A DNA stretch of 11,399 nucleotides from Chromatiales bacterium (GTDB taxonomy: Bacteria > Pseudomonadota > Gammaproteobacteria > CAMYNG01): positions 1 through 11,399 of the forward strand of contig JALUTW010000215.1 of assembly GCA_027021685.1 (NCBI GenBank), read 5' to 3'. Position numbers and translations under genes: made by a program. The notes beneath the pieces were generated by a model. That model had not been told where the DNA came from. It saw only the letters and a list, made by a program, of their open reading frames with translations, and did not search any database. Every line of letters starts with the position of its first letter. The stretch's first letter is position 1. Positions 1-7,163 of this stretch are shown one piece after another.

Positions 1-1
1 C

Positions 2-1381
2 ACGGTGGTCATCGGGCTCACCGATGCCCCCGGGGACTTCGTCACCTACACGGTGGATGTGGTCTCGCTGACGCTGACCAAGGCCAACGGGGTGGTGGTC
101 CAGGCCCTGCCGGTCGACACCCGGGTGGATTTCGCCCGGCTCACCGAGCTCACCGAGTTTCTCACCGCGGCCACGGTCCCCGGCGGGGTCTACGTGCGCG
201 GCACCATGGTGCTGGACTACGCCAATGCCGACATCCAGGTGGAGGACGCCGCCGGCAACGCGGTCAAGGTGGCTGCGGTGCTGGATGCGGCCGGCAATCC
301 CGTGGGGCGGCTGGAGGTGTCGGTGCGGCTGGAAGGACGCAGCCGGCTCGTCATCGCCCCCGGCATTCCGGCCTGGCTCACCCTGGACTTCGACCTGGCC
401 GCGTCCAACAGCGTGAGCTTCGATGCCGCCGGCGTGCCCACGGTCACGGTCCAGCCGTTCCTGGTGGCCGAAGTCGATGCCGAGCGCAACAAACCGCACC
501 GGGTGCGCGGGCCGTTGAAGCAGGTGCAGGCGGATGCGGGCAAGTTCCAGCTCTACATCCGGCCGTTCGGCCATCGCCTGCACGGCTGGAGCCGCCATTT
601 CGGCGTGCTCACCGTGCACACCACCGATGTCACCGTCTACGAGGTGGACGGGGTCACCTACCAGGGACCGGACGGCCTCGCCGCCCTGGCGGCGCAGCCG
701 CAGTACACCGGGGTCATCGTCGTCGGTGACATCCGCAGGAACCCGCGCCGGTTCGAGGCCCGCGAGGTCTATGCCGGGACCAGCGTGCCCGGCGGCGGGA
801 TGGACGCCGTGCACGGCAGCGTGGTGGCGCGCAGCGGTGACGTGCTCACCGTGCGCGGCGCCACCCTGGTGCGGGCCGACGGCACCGTGATCTTCAACGA
901 TACGGTGAGCGTCAGGCTGGACGCCAGCACCACCGTGCTGCGGCAGGCATCCACGGCGCCCGCCACCATCGCCGACATCTCCGTGGGCCAGCGCATCACC
1001 GTGCTGGGCACGCTCACCAATACCGACGTCAAGGCCCTGGAGCTGGATGCCGCCAACGGCTACGCCCGCATGGAGATCTCCACCGTGCGCGGGAGCCGGG
1101 TGGACGTGGCGGGCATTCCCGAACAGCCGCTGCCCTTCGTGGTCGACGTGGCCACCATCAACGGCCGCAGCGTGTCGCTGTACGACTTCAGCGGCACCGG
1201 GACGGACGCGGCCAATGACGCCGATCCGGGCCACTACGAGGTGGATACGGGTGTGCTGGACACCAGCGGGATTGCGGCCGGGGCACCGGTGGAGGTGCGC
1301 GGTTTTCCCGCCGCCTTCGGCACGGCCCCACCGGATTTCAGCGCCCGCACCGTGGTGGACCTGAGCGCGGTCTCGCCCTGA
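2..1381 (+). CDS. Secreted/lipoprotein-like protein with DUF4382-like and DUF5666-like domains, 5'-truncated by the window
   Basis: The reading frame is open to the left edge, so the true start, and probably a signal peptide or lipobox, lies outside the window. A GTG at position 5 is unlikely to be the start. The visible 459 residues begin with a VIGLTDAPGDF segment typical of the DUF4382 N-terminus (a beta-sandwich of bacterial envelope proteins), and the first ~150 residues fit that family. After this come about three beta-rich units of roughly 80-100 residues. The middle one (VHGSVVARSGDVLTVRG to VGQRITVLGTL) resembles a DUF5666 domain. There are no catalytic motifs and no cysteines in the visible part. 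Low Lys and high Asp/Thr/Val content fit an exported protein. It ends at TGA 1379-1381, followed 25 nt later by a strong terminator. The domain calls are by eye; the function is unknown. Confidence 0.75.
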   Translation, partial: TVVIGLTDAPGDFVTYTVDVVSLTLTKANGVVVQALPVDTRVDFARLTELTEFLTAATVPGGVYVRGTMVLDYANADIQVEDAAGNAVKVAAVLDAAGNPVGRLEVSVRLEGRSRLVIAPGIPAWLTLDFDLAASNSVSFDAAGVPTVTVQPFLVAEVDAERNKPHRVRGPLKQVQADAGKFQLYIRPFGHRLHGWSRHFGVLTVHTTDVTVYEVDGVTYQGPDGLAALAAQPQYTGVIVVGDIRRNPRRFEAREVYAGTSVPGGGMDAVHGSVVARSGDVLTVRGATLVRADGTVIFNDTVSVRLDASTTVLRQASTAPATIADISVGQRITVLGTLTNTDVKALELDAANGYARMEISTVRGSRVDVAGIPEQPLPFVVDVATINGRSVSLYDFSGTGTDAANDADPGHYEVDTGVLDTSGIAAGAPVEVRGFPAAFGTAPPDFSARTVVDLSAVSP

Positions 1382-1406
1382 GCGATGTTCTCCATCCCCC
1401 GTGTTG

Positions 1407-1433
1407 CGCCCCTCCGCGGAGGGGCGTTTTTTT
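1407..1433 (+). terminator. Intrinsic terminator of the DUF4382-like gene
   Basis: A perfect 20-nt GC-rich palindrome (1407-1426, arm CGCCCCTCCG) is followed directly by seven Ts (1427-1433). It starts 25 nt after the stop of the upstream plus-strand gene. On the minus strand no U-tract follows the hairpin, so it should work only for plus-strand transcription. The convergent ABC gene would need another terminator. Confidence 0.93.
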
Positions 1434-1443
1434 GCCCGCGGCC

Positions 1444-3246
1444 TCAGCCGGCCGGATGACGGTACAGCCGCGCGTAGAGGCCGCCCGCATCCATGAGTTC
1501 ATCGTGGCCGCCTTCCTCGGCGATGCGGCCGTCCTCGAACACGTACACCCGGTCGGCCTGGCGCACCGCGCTGAGGCGGTGGGCGACGATGAGCATGGTG
1601 CGCCCGCCCAGGTGCTGCGCCAGGGCGCGGTGCACCCGGGCCTCGGTCTCGGCATCCAGGGCCGAGGTGGCCTCGTCCAGGATCACCACGCTGGGCCGGG
1701 CGAGGACCATGCGGGCGATGGCCAGGCGCTGCTGCTGGCCGCCGGACAGGCGCACGCCCTGACGGCCGATGATCGTGTCCAGCCCGTGGTCCATGGCCTC
1801 CACCACCTCGCGCAACCGGGCCACCTCCAGGGCCTGCCACAGGGCCTCGTCGGGGAGTTCGCGCCCCAGGGTCAGGTTGGCGCGCACGGTGTCGTTGAAC
1901 AGCGCCGGATGCTGGAGGACGCAGGCCACGTGCTCGCGCACGACATCGAGCCCGATCTCGGTCACGGGCACGCCGTCGAACAGGACGCGGCCCCGCTGCG
2001 GCGGGTACAGGCCGAGGATGACCTGGACCAGGGTGGACTTGCCGCCGCCGCTGGCGCCCACCAGCGCCACCTTTTCGCCGGCCGCGATGTGCAGGGAGAC
2101 ATCGTGCAGCACCGGCTCGCGCTCCCCGTAGGCGAAGGTGACGTGCTCCACCGTCAGGCTCACCGTGGGCCGGCCGGCGAAGGGATCGCGCAGGTGGGGA
2201 TAACGCGGTTCCTGCCGCAGGGCCAGCAGGGCGTTGATGCGGGTGAGGGCGGCCTGGGCGGCATACCAGGCATACTGCACGTTGAGCAGCTCCTGCACCG
2301 GGTTCATCATGAACCACAGGTAACCGAACACCGCCATCATCTGGCCCACGGTGAGATCGGAGAACACCACCATGAGCATGCTCACGGCGCGGAAGGTGTC
2401 GAAGCCCAGCAGGAACACGACGAAGGAAAAGCGGTTGGCGGCGTCGCTCTTCCAGGAGTAGGCGGCCGAGTGGTGCCGGATGTCACGGGCGCGGTCGATG
2501 ACCCGGGCGATGTAGTGGCGCTCGCGGTTGGCGGCACGGATCTCCTGGATCCCGTCCAGGGTCTCCACCAGCGCCTGCTGGAAGATCTCGAAGGCACGGT
2601 TTTCCCGCTTCTTGAGCTGCTTGACCTTCTTGCCCAGGATCACGGTGAACCAGATCACCAGCGGGTTGCCCAGCAGGATGAACAGGGCCAGCTGCCAGTG
2701 CATCCAGACGAGGATGGCACTGATGCCCACCAGTGACAGGACGGCGACCACCACCTTGCTCACCGAGGTGCCCACGAACTCGTCGATGGCATTGACGTCG
2801 GTGACGAAGCGCGACGCCACCGCTCCGCTGCCCAGGGTCTCGTACTCGGCCAGGGACACCCGCTGCAGGACCTCCAGCAGCCGGCGCCGGATGCGGTAGC
2901 TGACATCCTTGGCCACCAGGGCGAACTGGCGCGTCTGCCACACCCCCAGCGCCAGCGCCGCCAGCCGCAGGCTCACCGTCAGCACCAGGACCGCCCCGAT
3001 GTAGAGCACCGGCCCGTGCCAGGCGGGCGGGAACAGCCGGTCCATGGCGGCCACCAGGGTGCCCGGCCGCGCCAGCAGGACCTCGTCCACCAGCAGCGGC
3101 ATGAGCAGCGGGATGGGGACGTTGGCCGCCACCGCCGCCACCGCCACCAGGTTGGCCAGCAGCAGGCGGCGGCGGTGGCGCAGGGCCGAGTCGAGGATGC
3201 CGCGCCAGGTGAAGGCCGGCGGAGGACTGGAGGCGGATCCGGTCAC
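1444..3246 (-). CDS. ABC exporter half-transporter (fused transmembrane and ATPase domains)
   Basis: A 600-aa inner-membrane exporter with the transmembrane domain first (~residues 12-340, about six hydrophobic segments) and the nucleotide-binding domain second (~362-598). All ATPase motifs are present: Walker A GASGGGKST at 397-405, Q-loop Gln445, signature LSGGQ at 500-504, Walker B VVILDE with Asp524-Glu525, D-loop SALD and H-loop His556. Length and order match MsbA-like homo- or heterodimeric exporters. The substrate cannot be read from sequence, and no partner half-transporter or outer-membrane factor is in the window. The start is GTG at 3246; GTG 3261 (five residues longer) is the alternative. 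A CATAAT box at 3285-3280 would give a transcript starting near 3273, just upstream. The frame stays open to 3735, but that extension is Arg/Ser-rich, lacks family similarity and lies antisense to the next gene, so it is not coding. Confidence 0.95.
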   Translation of the reverse strand: MTGSASSPPPAFTWRGILDSALRHRRRLLLANLVAVAAVAANVPIPLLMPLLVDEVLLARPGTLVAAMDRLFPPAWHGPVLYIGAVLVLTVSLRLAALALGVWQTRQFALVAKDVSYRIRRRLLEVLQRVSLAEYETLGSGAVASRFVTDVNAIDEFVGTSVSKVVVAVLSLVGISAILVWMHWQLALFILLGNPLVIWFTVILGKKVKQLKKRENRAFEIFQQALVETLDGIQEIRAANRERHYIARVIDRARDIRHHSAAYSWKSDAANRFSFVVFLLGFDTFRAVSMLMVVFSDLTVGQMMAVFGYLWFMMNPVQELLNVQYAWYAAQAALTRINALLALRQEPRYPHLRDPFAGRPTVSLTVEHVTFAYGEREPVLHDVSLHIAAGEKVALVGASGGGKSTLVQVILGLYPPQRGRVLFDGVPVTEIGLDVVREHVACVLQHPALFNDTVRANLTLGRELPDEALWQALEVARLREVVEAMDHGLDTIIGRQGVRLSGGQQQRLAIARMVLARPSVVILDEATSALDAETEARVHRALAQHLGGRTMLIVAHRLSAVRQADRVYVFEDGRIAEEGGHDELMDAGGLYARLYRHPAG

Positions 3247-3400
3247 GGAGTGTGCTCGCACGGGGCTGAAACCACGCCGATTATGGCACGGCGGGGCCGG
3301 AACCAGGCCGCACGGGCGGGAATTTCTCACGGGAATCAACAGGCTGCCGATAAAATGTGCTAGAACACGCACATTTGCGGCCAGACGGACGGAAGCGGCA
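3247..3400. promoter_or_regulatory. Divergent promoter region between the ABC exporter and the PilZ-like gene
   Basis: This 154-nt gap is noticeably more AT-rich than its surroundings. For the minus strand there is a CATAAT -10 candidate at 3285-3280. For the plus strand there is TAAAAT at 3351-3356 (5 of 6 matches to the -10 consensus), about 45 nt before the ATG at 3401. Neither has a convincing -35 hexamer at 16-18 bp, so both may be weak or activator-dependent. Confidence 0.45.
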
Positions 3401-5164
3401 ATGGGCCGAAGGGTCGATTTCAACACCCCCGAGCGGCGGCGGCCGCGGCGGGACAGCTTCGACGCCCGCCCGCGCCAGGTGGCGCAGTGGCTGGACGGGT
3501 TGCCGCGCGCCAACGCCGGGGAGACCGCCAGGCGCATCTTCAAGGTCCTGACCGAGACCAACGGCCTGCGCCTGCGCTGCCGCCACCGGGTCAACCTGCT
3601 GGAGAACCTGCGCGAGCCGGTGCAGTTCGTGCTGGAGCAGATGCAGCGGCACTTCGTGGGCGAGCCCGCACCGCTGCCCCCGCGCAAGCGCCAGATCGCC
3701 GTCGCCGCCCACAAGCTCACCCTGGCCATGGCCACCGGCTACAAGATCGCGGCCGAGGACCTGGTGGCCGAGAACATCCTGTTCCTGGACCGGCGCCATC
3801 TGGCGGTGCTGCTCCACCGGGCGGTGACCTATCTCACCCGTGCCCTGCTCATCGCCTACCAGACCTATACCGAGTTTCCGCAGCAGCCCTGGTCGGATCT
3901 CTACCGGCTCTACCGCTTCGCCGAGTCCCGGCGCCTGCACCGGGTGGCGGTGGCCGACGAGCAGCACCAGTACATCGTCAAGACCACGGTGGAGCAGGAG
4001 TTCGCCCGCGCCCTGCTGCTGTACCTGAGCTCGCCGTACCAGCTGCGCCAGGGCGAGGTGGGCAAGGTGCACGTCAACCTGGAGCGCTGGCTCTCGGCCA
4101 TCCGCCTCCAGCCCACGGCGGGGGAAGGCGACAAGGGATTCATCGTCAACCTGGCGGGCGATGCGCCGCCGCAGCCCATTCACATGCGCGGCGACGACTG
4201 CAATCCCGCCGACTGCCGGCTGCTGTCCACCGCCGGGGTGGTGGCGTCCCTGCGCAAGGAGCTGGAACGCGACGCCGGCCGGGTCTCCAGCACCCTCATC
4301 ACCATGGGCATGGAGGAGGCGGCGCTGCCCCGCGATCTGCTGCACCGCCTGATCCAGGCCTGGGAGACGCCGGCGGTGGAGCGTCCCCTGCGGACCGAGC
4401 TCAACGAGCCGGTCAAGGCCGCGGTGGGGCTCACGGCGGTGCACCATTTCCTGCTGCAACAGCAGCCGGGGGCGGAGACGGAGAATGCCCTGGAGGATCT
4501 GATCAACGGGCGCGCGCGCTTCGACACCCGTGCCGAAAGGGAGCAGGAAGTGGACGTGTGGGAGCTGGCCTACGCCCCGCGGGGGCCGGTCACGGGCATC
4601 GAGGTGGCCGGGGAGAAACCGGAACCGGCGGTGCCCGAGTGCCGCCTGGGCGACTGGGTGGTGGTCAACGAAAGCGCCGGGGGATTGCAGCTCGCCTGTG
4701 CCGGCCAGTGCGCCACCCGGGTGCAGGTGGGGGAACTCATGGCGGTGCGGCGCGAAACCGCCGCCGGGACCCGCTGGCCGGTGGGCATGGTGCGGTGGAT
4801 GAAGGCCGGGGACGACGGCGGCGTGGAGGTGGGCCTGCTGCTGCTGGCCCCGGCGGCGGTGGCGGTGGGGGTGACCATGGCGGTGCAGCGCCAGGACGGC
4901 GGCGGCCGGCGCTTCGATCGCGCCCTGCTGGTGCCGGCCTCGGTGGCCAACCGCCACCAGGCGGCCCTCATCACCGTGCCCTACCCGTACCGGCCCGGCG
5001 CCGTGGTGACGGTCGTGGTCCAGGGACAGGAGACGCGGGCGAAGCTGGCCCGGGAAGTGGACAACACGGGGCTGTGCGCGATATTTCACTTCACCCCGCT
5101 GAACAGGCCGGCCCGGACCGGCGGCCCGCCCGACGAGTTCGACGAGGTGTGGAACCTGCTGTAA
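3401..5164 (+). CDS. Conserved-looking 587-aa cytoplasmic protein with degenerate PilZ-like C-terminal region
   Basis: I do not recognise a named gene. The start is ATG 3401 with a GGAAG Shine-Dalgarno six bases upstream. The same frame runs back to 3044, but that part is antisense to the ABC gene and looks non-coding. There is no signal peptide or membrane segment. Residues ~20-400 are largely helical and rich in Leu, Arg and Gln (for example VEQEFARALLLYLSSPYQL at 197-215), suggesting a scaffold-like all-alpha region. Residues ~415-490 are beta-rich and contain NESAGG at 423-428, matching the PilZ motif (D/N)xSxxG of c-di-GMP receptors. The arginine-rich RxxxR that normally precedes it is not evident, so ligand binding is doubtful. 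Residues ~500-570 form a second beta-rich segment. A diguanylate cyclase gene lies about 4.5 kb away. Automated pipelines may call relatives of such proteins chaperones; nothing here supports that. Confidence 0.8.
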   Translation: MGRRVDFNTPERRRPRRDSFDARPRQVAQWLDGLPRANAGETARRIFKVLTETNGLRLRCRHRVNLLENLREPVQFVLEQMQRHFVGEPAPLPPRKRQIAVAAHKLTLAMATGYKIAAEDLVAENILFLDRRHLAVLLHRAVTYLTRALLIAYQTYTEFPQQPWSDLYRLYRFAESRRLHRVAVADEQHQYIVKTTVEQEFARALLLYLSSPYQLRQGEVGKVHVNLERWLSAIRLQPTAGEGDKGFIVNLAGDAPPQPIHMRGDDCNPADCRLLSTAGVVASLRKELERDAGRVSSTLITMGMEEAALPRDLLHRLIQAWETPAVERPLRTELNEPVKAAVGLTAVHHFLLQQQPGAETENALEDLINGRARFDTRAEREQEVDVWELAYAPRGPVTGIEVAGEKPEPAVPECRLGDWVVVNESAGGLQLACAGQCATRVQVGELMAVRRETAAGTRWPVGMVRWMKAGDDGGVEVGLLLLAPAAVAVGVTMAVQRQDGGGRRFDRALLVPASVANRHQAALITVPYPYRPGAVVTVVVQGQETRAKLAREVDNTGLCAIFHFTPLNRPARTGGPPDEFDEVWNLL

Positions 5165-5177
5165 CCGCTGCAGCGGT
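5164..5177. repeat. 14-bp perfect palindrome between two convergent genes
   Basis: ACCGCTGCAGCGGT reads the same on both strands. It begins on the last base of the plus-strand stop codon and ends nine bases before the minus-strand stop at 5187. No T-tract follows on either strand, so it is not a classical terminator, though a short hairpin could protect 3' ends. Confidence 0.6.
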
Positions 5178-5186
5178 GCCCGCGGG

Positions 5187-5396
5187 TCAGCTCAGCCTGG
5201 CGGCCTTTTCCTGCACCTGATCCAGATCGCGCAGGTATTCCTGCAGGGCGGCGACGGCATCACCCCGGCTGTCGAAGGGGCCGCGATCCACCCCCTCGCG
5301 GCAGGCGAAATACCACTTCGATTCGATGGAAAAGAACCGGCCGGTGCGAAACGGGACCGGTCCGGTTTCTCCCTTCCGGTTCATTGGCCTGGTCAT
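5187..5396 (-). CDS. DUF6316-type small protein (69 aa)
   Basis: A short soluble protein whose core (FFSIESKWYFACREGVDRGP, then FDSRGDAVAALQEYL) matches what I recall of the DUF6316 family of gammaproteobacterial small proteins. That pattern is an aromatic beta hairpin with a W-Y-F run, a GPF turn, then one amphipathic helix. The biochemical role of the family is not known to me. The start is ATG 5396, preceded by GAGGGG; an internal ATG at 5384 would remove four residues. The frame is open upstream to 5549, but that would include the promoter and weak composition, so it is rejected. The gene has its own promoter (5461-5433) and is convergent with the PilZ-like gene, with only 22 nt between stops. 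Family assignment is from memory of the motif, so moderate. Confidence 0.78.
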   Translation of the reverse strand: MTRPMNRKGETGPVPFRTGRFFSIESKWYFACREGVDRGPFDSRGDAVAALQEYLRDLDQVQEKAARLS

Positions 5397-5432
5397 GGTC
5401 CCCTCGCTTGTGAAGTCCTGGAAGCGTAGATT

Positions 5433-5461
5433 TATATAGAGGGCCGGTGGTGCGGTGTCAA
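5433..5461 (-). promoter_or_regulatory. Sigma70 promoter of the DUF6316-type gene
   Basis: On the minus strand a perfect TTGACA (-35, 5461-5456) is followed after 17 bp by TATATA (5438-5433); TATAAA at 19 bp is an alternative. Transcription would begin near 5425, leaving a leader of about 29 nt before the ATG at 5396. The AT-rich box is nearly palindromic and may also serve weakly as a -10 for the divergent peptidase gene. Confidence 0.75.
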
Positions 5462-5533
5462 AAGCGCCGCCGGCCTTTTCGGACGGGCGGTAGCGGGCCG
5501 CCGACCGGGCGGTCCCGCAGAGGGGAGGGGAAG

Positions 5534-6592
5534 TTGGAGGCGTTTCCACCAGCCGAGGCCTGCTATGCGCGGGTGCGGCGGCGGTTCCTGGCCGCCGCCC
5601 GCGCGCGGGGCGCCCGCCTGGACAGCCTCACCCTGCCCGGGCGCGGGCCGGGGGGCGAGGCCCTGGCGGTGGACATCGCCTGGCTGGGCCCGGCCCGTGC
5701 CCCGCGGCTGCTGGTGCACACCAGCGGCCTGCACGGCGTGGAGGGCTTCGCCGGCAGCCTCGTCCAGCGGCGGTTGCTCGAGGTCCTGCCGGAGCCGCCG
5801 CCGGGCACCGCGGTGGTCCTGGTCCACGGCCTCAATCCCTGGGGCATGGCCTGGCTGCGCCGGGTCAACGAGCACAACGTGGATCTCAACCGCAACTTCC
5901 TGCCGCGGGGCGGCGACTGGTCCGGCGCGCCGCCGGCCTACGCCCTGCTGGACCCGCTGCTCAACCCGCCGTCGCCGCCCCGGGCCGACGGCTTTTATCT
6001 CCGCGCCCTGTGGCTGCTGGCCCGCCACGGGCTGCGGCCCTTGGCCCAGGGCGTGGCGGGCGGGCAGTACGATTACCCCAGGGGGCTGTTCTACGGCGGC
6101 CACCGCCCGGAACCCTCGGCCGCGGCCTACACCCACTGGCTGGAGTCCCGGCTGCCCGGGGTCGAGCGGCTGGTGACGGTGGACGTGCACACGGGCCTGG
6201 GGCGGTGGGGCCGGGCCATGGCCCTGCACGAGCACACCGGCGGGGCGCTGGATGCCGCCGCCCGTGCCCGGGCCGGCCTGCAACCCGGGGCGCCCGCCTA
6301 CACCGCGCGCGGCGCCATGGTCCACATGTACCGGCGGCTGGCCGGTGACCGGCCGCTGGACGTGGTGCTGCAGGAGCACGGCACCTGGCCCCTGCTGCGC
6401 ATGCTCCACGCCCTGCGCGAGGAGAACCGCCAGTATCACTACGACGACCCGCAGCGGCTGGACCATCCGGCCCGCCGGCGGCTGCTGGCCGCGGCCTTTC
6501 CCGCCTCGCGGCGCTGGCGGCGGCGCTGCGTACACCACGGGGTGACCCTGGTGCGGCACCTGCTGGAGGGCCTGGCAGGGAGCGAAAGCTGA
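5534..6592 (+). CDS. DUF2817 family zinc peptidase (M14 carboxypeptidase-like), 352 aa
   Basis: A predicted cytoplasmic metallohydrolase with the carboxypeptidase A (M14) fold in the DUF2817 version. Visible landmarks are GLHGVEGFAGS, with His67 and Glu70 as the first two zinc ligands; NVDLNRNF at 116-122, with Arg120 in the substrate-carboxylate position; DVHTGLG, with His219 as third ligand; and LQEHGTW, with Glu281 as the likely general base. Length is typical of the family. The natural substrate is unknown and may be a peptide or amide. The chosen start is TTG 5534, because a strong AGGGGAGGGG Shine-Dalgarno ends three bases before it and the family usually begins with a short segment before an YxxxRxRFL-type helix. 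GTG codons at 5447 and 5450 would add 28-29 Arg/Gly-rich residues and overlap the divergent promoter. No terminator is visible after its stop. Confidence 0.9.
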   Translation: MEAFPPAEACYARVRRRFLAAARARGARLDSLTLPGRGPGGEALAVDIAWLGPARAPRLLVHTSGLHGVEGFAGSLVQRRLLEVLPEPPPGTAVVLVHGLNPWGMAWLRRVNEHNVDLNRNFLPRGGDWSGAPPAYALLDPLLNPPSPPRADGFYLRALWLLARHGLRPLAQGVAGGQYDYPRGLFYGGHRPEPSAAAYTHWLESRLPGVERLVTVDVHTGLGRWGRAMALHEHTGGALDAAARARAGLQPGAPAYTARGAMVHMYRRLAGDRPLDVVLQEHGTWPLLRMLHALREENRQYHYDDPQRLDHPARRRLLAAAFPASRRWRRRCVHHGVTLVRHLLEGLAGSES

Positions 6593-6600
6593 CAACAATG

Positions 6601-6641
6601 CCCGTTTCGTGTCCGTTTCCTTGACATGTCCCTGAAACGGG
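6601..6641. promoter_or_regulatory. Direct/inverted repeat array, candidate operator of the merR-parA operon
   Basis: CCGTTTC occurs at 6602-6608 and again at 6613-6619, 11 bp apart (one helical turn), and its inverse GAAACGG lies at 6634-6640. The outer pair extends to a perfect 8-bp inverted repeat, CCCGTTTC (6601-6608) and GAAACGGG (6634-6641). The -35 hexamer TTGACA (6621-6626) sits inside. A protein bound here would control the promoter, and the encoded MerR-type protein is the obvious candidate. Confidence 0.6.
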
Positions 6642-6648
6642 CTAGGTT
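6621..6648 (+). promoter_or_regulatory. Putative sigma70 promoter of the merR-parA operon
   Basis: A perfect -35 TTGACA at 6621-6626 is followed after 16 bp by TAGGTT (6643-6648), a weak -10 with three consensus matches. The spacing is not the 19-20 bp of classical MerR-activated promoters. The weak -10 suggests low or regulated expression. Confidence 0.5.
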
Positions 6649-6683
6649 TTGAGGTAACGGCCGCCACCCCCGAGGGGGCAGAC

Positions 6684-7163
6684 ATGGACCCTGCCGGCTT
6701 CACCAGTGCCCAGGTGGCCCGTCTGAGCGGCGTCAGCCTGCGCCAGCTCCGCCACTGGCGCCGCACCGGGCTCCTGGTGCCTGCCGCCGTCACCCGCGGC
6801 GGCCATGCCCGCTATGCCTTCTCCGACCTGGTGGCCGCCCGCGCCATCCGCCGGCTCATGGACGCCGGCATCCCCGTGCGCCGCCTGCGCCGTTGCGTGG
6901 AGGCCATCCGCCGCCGCCTGCCGGAGCTGGCCCAGCCCCTGGCCGCGCTGTCCGTGGTCGCCACCCCCGATGCCCTGCTGGTGTTCCATGCCGGGACCGC
7001 CTTCGAGGCGGTGAGCGGCCAGGCCTGGATTCTCGATATCGCCGAGCTGGAGCGGGACCTGCGCCGCAGGCTGGCCGAGGCGGGACAGGCCCCGTGGCAG
7101 CCGGACCTGTTCGCCGCGGAGGATTCCGCCGGTTCCACCACCGAGGGGAGGACCGCATCATGA
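6684..7163 (+). CDS. MerR-type helix-turn-helix DNA-binding protein (159 aa), partner of ParA
   Basis: Residues 5-30 (FTSAQVARLSGVSLRQLRHW) form a MerR helix-turn-helix, and RGGHARYAFSDL at 38-49 fits the wing and second helix pair. ARAIRRLMDAGIPVRRLRR at 52-70 is the usual third-fourth helix region. Instead of a long dimerisation coiled coil with metal-binding cysteines, there is a small domain (~88-122, partly beta) and a charged helix (~120-134), then a Glu/Ser/Thr-rich tail. Only one cysteine (Cys71) is present, so metal sensing is unlikely. ATG 6684 follows GAGGGG; a small CCCCC-GA-GGGGG hairpin (6667-6678) could mask this ribosome binding site. Its stop overlaps the parA start (ATGA), so the two are translationally coupled. 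It could be a promoter regulator, a centromere-binding protein, or both. Confidence 0.88.
   Translation: MDPAGFTSAQVARLSGVSLRQLRHWRRTGLLVPAAVTRGGHARYAFSDLVAARAIRRLMDAGIPVRRLRRCVEAIRRRLPELAQPLAALSVVATPDALLVFHAGTAFEAVSGQAWILDIAELERDLRRRLAEAGQAPWQPDLFAAEDSAGSTTEGRTAS

Noticed and set aside
1432..2736. 434-aa open frame on the plus strand
   Set aside because: Antisense to the ABC ATPase domain, His/Gly/Gln-rich, no family features.
3247..3735. N-terminal extension of the ABC exporter frame (up to 163 extra residues)
   Set aside because: Arg/Ser-rich, unlike exporter N-termini, antisense to the PilZ-like gene and across the promoter region. GTG 3246 gives a normal-length exporter.
3281..5089. 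602-aa open frame on the minus strand
   Set aside because: Exact antisense of the 587-aa gene; His/Gln/Arg-rich composition typical of GC-rich shadow frames, no motifs.
6601..6641. Chromosomal parS site upstream of merR-parA
   Set aside because: Only GTTTC/GAAAC cores are shared; the 16-bp parS palindrome with central CACGTG is absent.
5432..6793. 453-aa open frame on the minus strand
   Set aside because: Antisense of the DUF2817 gene, which carries full zinc-site motifs; composition of the frame is Pro/Gln/Arg-rich.
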